From the NCBI GenBank assembly GCA_009602735.1, contig WELA01002665.1, forward strand, positions 321,328-359,975: 38,648 nucleotides of DNA, written 5' to 3'. Shown piece after piece: positions 31,551 through 38,648 of this stretch. The stretch's first letter is position 1; the number at the start of each line of letters is the position of its first letter. The notes under the pieces are model-generated. The model had not been told where the DNA came from and did not search any database. It saw only the letters and a program-made list of their open reading frames with translations. The stretch is from Mesotaenium endlicherianum. Its lineage: Eukaryota; Streptophyta; Zygnematophyceae; Zygnematales; Mesotaeniaceae. The translations under genes and the position numbers were made by a program.

Positions 31551-33102
31551 TTGGCTAAATATTATAAGAGATTCATTGAAAATTATTCTAGAATGGCCAG
31601 TAAACTGACTGACCTTACTAAGAAGAACATACGGTATGTGTGGGGGGAAAAGGAGCAAACTGCCTTCCAGACCCTTAAAGATGCTCTTTGTTCTGCCGCA
31701 ATCTTAGTTGTGTATGATCCCAGCAAACCTGTGCAGGTGGTTACTGATGCTTCGAACTTTGCCATGGGTGCTATTTTGTTGCAGCTTGCTGACAAAACCA
31801 CAAAGGATGGTAAGGTACGGCAAGAGTGGCACCCTATGCTGTGTGAGTCTATGAAATGTAACCCAGCTGAAATTAACTATACTGTTCATGATAAGGAGCT
31901 GCTTGCTATCATTCATGTGCTCAAACAATGGAGAGCATAATTACATGGTAAAGCTTTTAAGGTGATGACAAATCATCTAGCTCTGACTCACTTTCAGAAC
32001 AAGTCCAAGCTGTTGAGGAGAGAGAACCGCTGGAGCCAGATGCTGGAGCAGTTCCAAGTCCAGATCGACTACAAACCAGGGAAGTTGAATCCTGCTGATG
32101 CACTCTCTAAAGAATCTCACTTGCAAGAAAGGAACTGTAGTCAGCATGCTGTAGACAATATCCTTTGTGCACTCACTTCACTAAAGGTGAAAAAGTCCTT
32201 CCTAGAACAACTTAGGAAAGCCTACCTTTTCGACCCAACAATTGAGCCGGCCCCACTGATGGTGTGTGTCCTGCTACTACACTCGGGTATAGGCTAAAGG
32301 GAGGGGTCTGGGTAACGGAAACCACTTCAGGCAGGATAAAGTTGGTCATTCCTAATAAGTTGGAAATAAGGTCACTCTTACTGAGTCAAGCACATGACAT
32401 TTTACTGGGTGGGCATTTGGGGCAAGCCAAAACTGTTGGTCAAGTGGCAAAACATTATCACTGGGATGGGGTTGCCTCGGGAGGTCTTGAAATATGTTAA
32501 GTCCTATGATCAGTGTCAGAAAAACAAGTCTAGGCTCACACCACCCGAGAGCTTATTACAACCACTGCCCATCCCAGTTGGACGCTGGGAAACAATATCT
32601 ATGGACTGGGTGGTAACACTACCAAGAACTGCCATTGGGCATGATTCGATACTGGTAGTAGTGGATAAACTGACAAAAATGGTCATGTTCATCCCCACCA
32701 CTGTCAAAGTAACTGCACTCGAATCTGCAAGACAATTCTACAACTATCAAAGTAACTGCACTCGAATCTGCAAGACAATTCTACAACTATGTACTATGCC
32801 AACATGGGCTACCCTCCAATATCATCTTCGACAGAGACTCAAAATTTACCTCTAAATTCTGGAGAGATTTAATGGAGTTAATGGGAGTCAAACAGCTCTT
32901 CAGCACAACAAACTACCCTCAGACTGATGGGCAGATTGAAAGAACTAACCGAGTTCTGCAAAACGTGCTGAGAGCATGTATTAACCAAAAACAAGATAAT
33001 TGGGATGACCTATTGCCTCAAATTCAATTTGCGGTCAATAGTGCGGTGCACGCGTCAACGGGAAAGACCCCCTTTGAACTCAGTCTGGGTAGAGTCCTTA
33101 AC
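31551..33102 (+). mobile_element. Fragment C: Ty3/gypsy RNase H-integrase remnant, opposite orientation
   Basis: Plus-strand copy of the element A family. It begins at the RT/RNase H linker (LAKYYKRF) at the LTR edge and runs through RNase H ([15 protein letters not shown]), LNPADALS, the integrase zinc region, MDWVV, VVDKLTKM and PQTDGQIERTNRVLQ to KTPFELSLGRV, where homology stops near 33102. Breaks: a TAA at 31938 (element A has Tyr there, so C to A rather than C to T), two frame changes between about 32270 and 32480, and a 43-bp tandem duplication at 32704. Both ends are truncated by neighbouring LTR elements. Confidence 0.88.
32704..32789 (+). repeat. 43-bp tandem duplication within integrase of fragment C
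   Basis: TCAAAGTAACTGCACTCGAA and the following 23 bases are repeated exactly at 32747. Forty-three is not a multiple of three, so the frame is lost. The two copies are identical, which points to a fairly recent event or an assembly error. Confidence 0.95.
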
Positions 33103-34454
33103 AGGGTTACGCTGAACGCCGTATTGGCCAACTTTCGTACGTTTAAATAAGCGTACCGCGTCGGTACGCTCGTACTAAGCGTAATGAAACAGATAGATGA
33201 AGTACTTAGTAAAACAGAATACTTTTTCTATTCAAGACAAGGATCTTTGAACACAAGTGGTAGCTTCTTGAAAGAGAGATGGCTTCTTGAAAGTTAATAT
33301 ATTTCTGGATTTTGGCAAGTACAAGAGTGATTCTGGAATGTCTTTCTATGTTCTAGCTCTTGTTCATATACTTGCTACATAAGTAATTTCTAGGAAGGTG
33401 TATGTTGATGTATTGGCACCCAACACATCCCAAAACTTGCCACCTCTTTCTAGAATAATGTACACATGTCCTTTTGACCTAAAAATGGCACATTTGACTT
33501 TTGCCACATGGAGTTCTTCTAGGTCTTTCCTCTGACTTCGAAAATGCCTTAGGAGGTTCAAAGGACATGAACCAAGTCACTAGAGTACCTATTCACACTT
33601 GAATCCACACAATACTACTCCAAACATATTTGAAAACATTAAAATATATGCAATTCAATATATAATAACTCAAATCACTACATCACCCCCCCGACAGAAA
33701 AAGCGACGTCTCGACGCGTCAAGTAAGGTCTTACACATGTGGTGCAGACTAGTCAACAGCTTCAAGTCAGATGCCACACATGTGAAGAGGATTAGTCCAA
33801 GGCGCCAAGTCAGGTGCTACACATGTAAGGTGGACTAGGCAAGGTCGTGGGTGGTGTGACCTTATTGGCTAGCCTACTCCTTCATGATAAAGAAAATTGT
33901 ACAAGTTGGCCCAAAATCTGCCACAAATTCAAAAACTCATAGCGGCCACAGAACTGCTCCAAATCTGAAAATTTGAGTGCCAGACGGGATACGTTGGAGA
34001 ACTCTACCAGGTCACCAAATTTGAGAGCATCCTAATCTCTGGACTGTCGTATAGAGCTGAGAGAGTAGGCACTCCTCCAAATCTGTGCAGAAACTTCTGA
34101 AAATCATTAGTCCTTCTATGCTTCTCCAAATTCTGCAAATTAAGTCTCATACTAGGCGCTGTAAGATGTTCTACCAGAGTCTTGAGTTTCAGAGCATTCC
34201 AAGTTCAGGGGAGGGCACAATGTCAGAAGGCATATTCTGCCCTAACAATGCCAGCAGCCTGACCCCCTTCTACTTAGAGCATCATATCTCTCTCCACAGT
34301 GCTCCAAATTAAGCAAACTTGGACTCTAAATGACCGGCTACTCATGGACTACAGCCAAGTAAATTTTCAGAATTTATTATGCAGAGACCTATCACCAGTA
34401 GCAGTTTTAGTTTTCTGTCCAGAAACTGCGAGAAGAGAAGAGTGTCTAATGTCA
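33103..34454 (-). repeat. 3' LTR region of element B
   Basis: On the minus strand the LTR starts TGACATTAGAC at 34454, right after a purine tract (AAGAAAGAAGAAAAAT), and its first bases overlap the pol stop codon. The other end is not defined, because the partner LTR lies beyond the right edge. The limit given is where fragment C homology ends. The interval is AT-rich and non-coding, with a palindromic cluster at its far end. Confidence 0.5.
33107..33184. repeat. Palindromic GTACG-rich cluster at the C/B junction
   Basis: TTACGCT (33107) and AGCGTAA (33178) are inverted repeats enclosing a second one, AGCGTACCG and CGGTACGCT (33150-33170, three-base spacer), plus CGTACG near 33136. GC and CpG content is higher than around it. 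It lies where fragment C ends, so it may be the LTR end of element B or a tiny foldback insertion. Confidence 0.6.
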
Positions 34455-37400
34455 ATTTTTCTTCTTTCTTGTTCTTGCAGGCTGCCTCCAAGGGGTCTTC
34501 TGCTGCTCCTTGATGGTGGCAAGCTGCCTCCCTGAAGTCTCCGGGCTTCTAGTAGAGAGACTTGGGGCTGGTCCAAGATGGGGGTTGGCGGTATGGAAGC
34601 GCTTCAACTTTCGTTGAACTTTGTCAAGGTAGTGCGCCGCCACCCAACTATTCTCCGAATCTGGATATCCTTTCCACTTGATCAAGTATTGCTGCTGTCT
34701 CCTGAAATTTCTCATAGCCACTATGTCTTCCACTTCGTACTCCAAATGATCATCCACTATTGTTGGGGCTGGTGGGGTTGTCACACGTCCTGGGAACTTG
34801 TTGTCGGGTTGCACATATGGCTTGAAGAGGGAAGCGTGGAATACGGGGTCGATGTGCATAGTCTGGGGAAGTTCTAGCTTGAAAGCAACGGGGTTGACTT
34901 GCTGGATAATCTTGAAGGGTCCCAAATACTTGGGAGAGAACTTGCTGCCGGCAGGCCTGTTGTTCAGGGAAATGTTCTTGGATGATAGTAACACGTTGTC
35001 ACCCACTCTGTACGTAATTTCTCTTCTGGATCTGTTCGCCACTCTTGCTTGAGCATCTTGCGCGTGTTGTAGAGCTTTCTTCGCTGCTGTAAGGGCTGCT
35101 TCTAATGTCTCCATAAAATCTGTGGCTGCAGGTACTTCATCATGGCCAGCCGTGAAGCTCAGTGGCGTGGTCGGATGGAAGCCATAGTTGAGGAAGAATG
35201 GGGACTCTTGGGTAGAGGCCTGCGTAGTGTTGTTGTAGGCAAACTCGAGGGGGGTCAAGTACATGTCCCAGTCTTGCTCGAGGGTAGACACGTAGGCCTT
35301 TAGAGAGGTCTTTAGGGTACGATTCATACGCTCGGTTTGCCCATCTGATTGTGGGTGGTAGGCAGTAGACATATCCAGCGATGTACCCAAGTTCTTGAAG
35401 AGATTTTTCCAGAAATGGCTTGTGAATCTTGGATCTCTTTGTGACACAATTCTTGATGGTAGTTCATGGAGTCGGAAGATGTTGTCAAAGATGAGTCTTG
35501 CAAGTTGTGGTGCTGTAGCCTTAGTCGTCGTGGGAATAAAATGAGCCATCTTAGTAAGTCTGTCCACCACCGTGAGTATTGCATTATGGCCTCGAGGTGT
35601 CACGGGCAAGTCCACGATAAGGTCCATTGAGATGTCCGTCCATTGTCTTTCGGGGATTGGTAGTGGTTAGAGGAGTCCTCCCGCCTTTTGCGATGATGGC
35701 TTGATTCTTTGGCATGTGTCACAGCTCCTGCAGTATTCCTTGACTTGCTAAGACATGCCTGGCCAGCAATAAGTCCTGGCTAGAACGCCCGTGGTCCTTA
35801 GGATTCCAAAGTGTCCTCCAAGAGAGTTGTCGTGTGCTTCTCGTAGAAGCAAGAGCCGGAGGTACAAGTCATTAGGAACACATCTCTGGCCCGTATCTTG
35901 CCTCACCCAATAATTGCCTTCTTGCTTCTTGTATGGGTCCAAGGCTGCTTCTCCGTTCTTGTAGTAAGGGTCTCTTTCATAAGAGGCTGAAAATCGAGCT
36001 TCCAGATCTGTCTTTAGCGATGTCATCACTGCGTTTAATTGCAGTCTTGAGAGGGGGTCAGCCGGGTTTGTCTTGCCGGGCTGGTACTGAATCGTGATGT
36101 TGTATTGTTGCAAGTATCCGCTCCATCTTGCTTGTCTCCTTGAGAGATACGGCTGCGTCTGGAGGTGCTTTAACGCCTCGTGGTCCGTGGTGACCAGTAC
36201 CTTGCGTCCTTCAACGTAGCAGCGCCAAACCTTCAAGGCATGTACAATCGCCAATGCCTCTCGCTCCGTGGTTGTATAATTTTGCTCGGCTGGATTTAGC
36301 TTCCTTGACTCGTAGGCGATGGGCTGCAGTCCTTGGCCTTGGTCTTGAAGCAGGATTGCTCCTATTGCATAGGAAGATGCATCTGTGATGACGTGGAAGG
36401 GCCAATATGAGTTTGGACTTGGGAGTGTGAGCACCAAGGATGTGGTCAATCTTCGCTTTAACTCTTGAAATACCTCTTCCTCTTTCTCGGTCCATGTATA
36501 TAGCCTGTCCTTCTTGAGTAGATTTGTCAGGGGGGCTGCTATGTGCAAGATGCCTTGGATGAATTTCCTGTACCAATTGGCAAATCCCAAGAATGACTGG
36601 AGTTCTTTCTTGGTCGTGGGGGTTGGCCATTCCTCCACCACCGTGGTCTTCTTGGGGTCCATCTTGATGCCATCAGCAGTCACGTGGAGACCTAGGAACT
36701 CCACTTCTTGTTTGGCAAACTCGCACTTTGACTCCTTTGCAAATAGCTTGTTTTGCTTCAATACTTCAAGGACTTCTTTCAAGTGTCTCGCATGCTCTTC
36801 AAGGGTCTTGCTGTAGATAAGGATGTCATCGATGAATACCACCACAAACCTGTCCAACATGGGCTGAAATATGGTGTTGATCATAGTCATGAAAGTTGCT
36901 GGCGCATTGGTGAGTCCAAATGGCAGGACCATGAACTCAAAATGTCCATATCTTGTCCTGAATGCCGTCTTCTCTATGTCCGGTTCTGCGATGCGAATCT
37001 GGTGGTAGCCGCTCCGTAAGTCAATCTTCGTGAAGTACTTGGCTCCAACCAGCCGGTCCATGAGCTCATCCATGCGCGGCAGCGGGTATCGATTCTTGAT
37101 GGTGATCTTGTTGAGGGCGCGATAGTCCACACACATCCTCAAGGTACCATCTTTCTTCTTGACAAATAGCACCGGGGCTCCAAATGGCGACTTGCTAGGT
37201 CGAATGAAGCCATGCTCCAGTAGCTCCTTGATTTGCTTCTTGACTTCGTCTAGCTCCGTGTATGACATTTTGAACGTAGGCCGAGAGATGGGCTTGCTTC
37301 CGGGCTCCAACTCTATCTTGTGGTCTACGAATCTTTTGGGGGGTAGGCCCTTGGGCAATTCCGGGGAGAACACTTCTTTGTAGTCCTCTAAGACTTCTTG

Positions 37401-38114
37401 TATCTCCTTGGGAACGGGGCTGCCTTCTTGACTCTCGATGTCTTTCTTGATGTCTTTTGGCGTGATCAAGGCCAAAAGAAGCTCGTGTCCCTTCCTCAAA
37501 AGTCTCTTGAGTTGGAGGGCGGATAATAGTATCTCGTGTGCCGGCTTCTCGATGTCTTGGGTCTGGATATTCTGGATTGCGCGCAAAATACAGATTCTTG
37601 AAGTGATGTCATTCTTGATCTTGATAGTACCGGTCCTCCAATCAACTTGGGGGTTGTGCTTGGTCAACCAAGGCGTCCCTAGGATGACGTCGTACTTGCC
37701 CAATTGCATGGGGGAGAACACTACTCTATCCTTGAAGGACTTGATAGAGAGTGCCAAGGGGTACGTCTTCTTGGAAGGGGTAGTATAGGAGAATCCATCG
37801 GGCATCATAATCTCCTCGTCGTGGTCAAGAGTTCGCATAGTAATACCGTGCTTGGTGGCAAAATCTGCAGCAATGAAGTTGCCTTGAGCTCCGCTATCCA
37901 CCAAGATGTGGACCTTCTCTCCTCCAAGGTAACCTCTCAAACTCATTGGGGCTGGAACGTCGTCTTCAACGGGAGTCTCCACCTCACTTGGCTTGTTGTC
38001 TTCTCGTGAAGTGGGTCTTGGGGTGGTAGGCTCCTGGCCTACCGGCACTGTCCATTTGACAACTTTTTGGGGCATGACAGTGCACGATGGCCCTTTTCCG
38101 TGCAATAAAAGCAT
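34452..38114 (-). pseudogene. pol: Element B pol: protease, RT, RNase H, integrase, chromodomain (two stops)
   Basis: A single frame of 1221 codons with two stops, TAG at 35748-35750 and TAA at 35667-35669. Protease [11 protein letters not shown] (Asp73). [45 protein letters not shown] (427-430 of the frame). RNase [14 protein letters not shown] and [13 protein letters not shown]. Integrase zinc region ([10 protein letters not shown], then CRSCDTC after the first stop), core MDLIVDLP and VVDRLTKM, YHPQSDGQTERMNRTL. Chromodomain EYEVEDIVAMRN to YLIKWKGYPDSENSW. The final stop TGA shares bases with the start of the LTR, and the polypurine tract encodes the last Lys/Asn residues. Apart from the two stops it looks nearly complete, so it is younger than element A. 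Confidence 0.92.
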
Positions 38115-38260
38115 AGTCCAGCCGTCATGAGAGCTTCTTTTTCAGCCGGGGAGAGTCTTGCTTTCACTCCTTGCTGGTTTCTTGCATCATAAGTGTCATT
38201 GGAGGGTCTTCCACTCTTTCGGGCAGCCGCGGGGTCCCTTTTAATAGCTCCGATGTCCAT
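38039..38260 (-). pseudogene. gag: Element B gag, zinc-knuckle part
   Basis: Open frame with PMDIGAIKRDPAA and an intact CCHC knuckle, [14 protein letters not shown], the RNA-binding nucleocapsid motif. It ends at TAG 38039 and overlaps the pol frame by at least 76 bases; pol lies in the -1 frame. The upstream gag part (38275-38648) is in yet another frame, one base off. Confidence 0.85.
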
Positions 38261-38274
38261 GGGTGTGGGCCAGA

Positions 38275-38648
38275 TTAAGATGTGGAAGGGGCTGCGTACA
38301 CCCGCGTCGCCGGAACCCGTGAAGATGGAGGCACGGAGTGCTTGAAATCCAAGGTATCCACCTTTTGGGCCAGTTCAATGATCCTTGAGAAGTCCGTCAA
38401 GTCGCGTAATTCCACTTCCTTTGCCACCCTGGGCTTGAGGCCAAAGATGTAGCGATCAATCTTCTCCTCGAGAGACATTTTGGGGATCTCAAGAGTGAGG
38501 GCGTGAATTCTGGATGTATACTCTTGAACGGACGTCGTTTGCTTTAGATGGTGGAGCTTTCCTCGGGCAATCTTCTCCGCATTGATGGGCATGAATTGCT
38601 TCTTGAGGGCCTCACGAAAATCTGCCCATCTTGCATATGATGGTGGGG
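38275..38648 (-). pseudogene. gag: Element B gag, capsid part (cut by window edge)
   Basis: Gag-type retrotransposon domain: WADFREALKKQFMP, LHHLKQTTSVQEYTSRI, KIDRYIFGLKPRVAKEVEL, FSRIIELAQKVD. The frame is open to the right edge and ends at a TAA at 38275 just before the GPTPMDIG-like link to the zinc knuckle, which continues in the -1 frame. This suggests a 1-base deletion. The gag start, PBS and 5' LTR of element B lie to the right of the window. Confidence 0.85.

Overview
The window reads as nuclear DNA of a eukaryote, most likely a green-lineage organism; a streptophyte alga would fit, but this is inference. Genes have several GT-AG introns and GC-rich exons in much less GC-rich surroundings. 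The protein kinase is closest to plant calcium-dependent kinases. The right third is filled with Ty3/gypsy LTR retrotransposons of the chromodomain (chromovirus) type. Nothing points to a prokaryote.

Layout. (1) About 1-6045, plus strand: the 3' part of an acid-lipase-type alpha/beta hydrolase gene. Six exons can be chained with matching intron phases; the 5' exons, including the nucleophile serine, lie left of the window. The last exon adds a long Ala/Gly/Pro/Ser-rich tail. (2) 6046-9816: AT-richer DNA with no recognisable gene. (3) 9817-15985, plus strand: a complete six-exon classical short-chain dehydrogenase/reductase gene (272 aa), followed by AATAAA. Its introns carry CA tracts, a 161-base run of N and several degraded copies of the neighbouring exon edges. 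(4) 17947-20661, minus strand: an intronless CDPK-like Ser/Thr kinase (904 aa) without EF hands, convergent with the dehydrogenase. (5) 22248-38648: a retrotransposon cluster. Element A (minus, 23170-31550) has a 5' LTR, PBS, gag, protease-RT-RNase H-integrase-chromodomain, then an unrecognised extra reading frame and a truncated second LTR-like segment. RNase H-integrase fragments D (minus) and C (plus) flank A in opposite orientations. Element B (minus, about 33103 to the right edge) is a second chromovirus, cut by the window end.

The two metabolic genes and the kinase show no functional link beyond proximity. The retroelements are decayed. Most of their in-frame stops look like single C-to-T changes at CAG, CAA or CGA codons, and four are confirmed by comparison with sister copies inside the window. 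The most unusual item is the extra open frame of element A (23544-25181), which lies between two polypurine tracts that share 13 bases.
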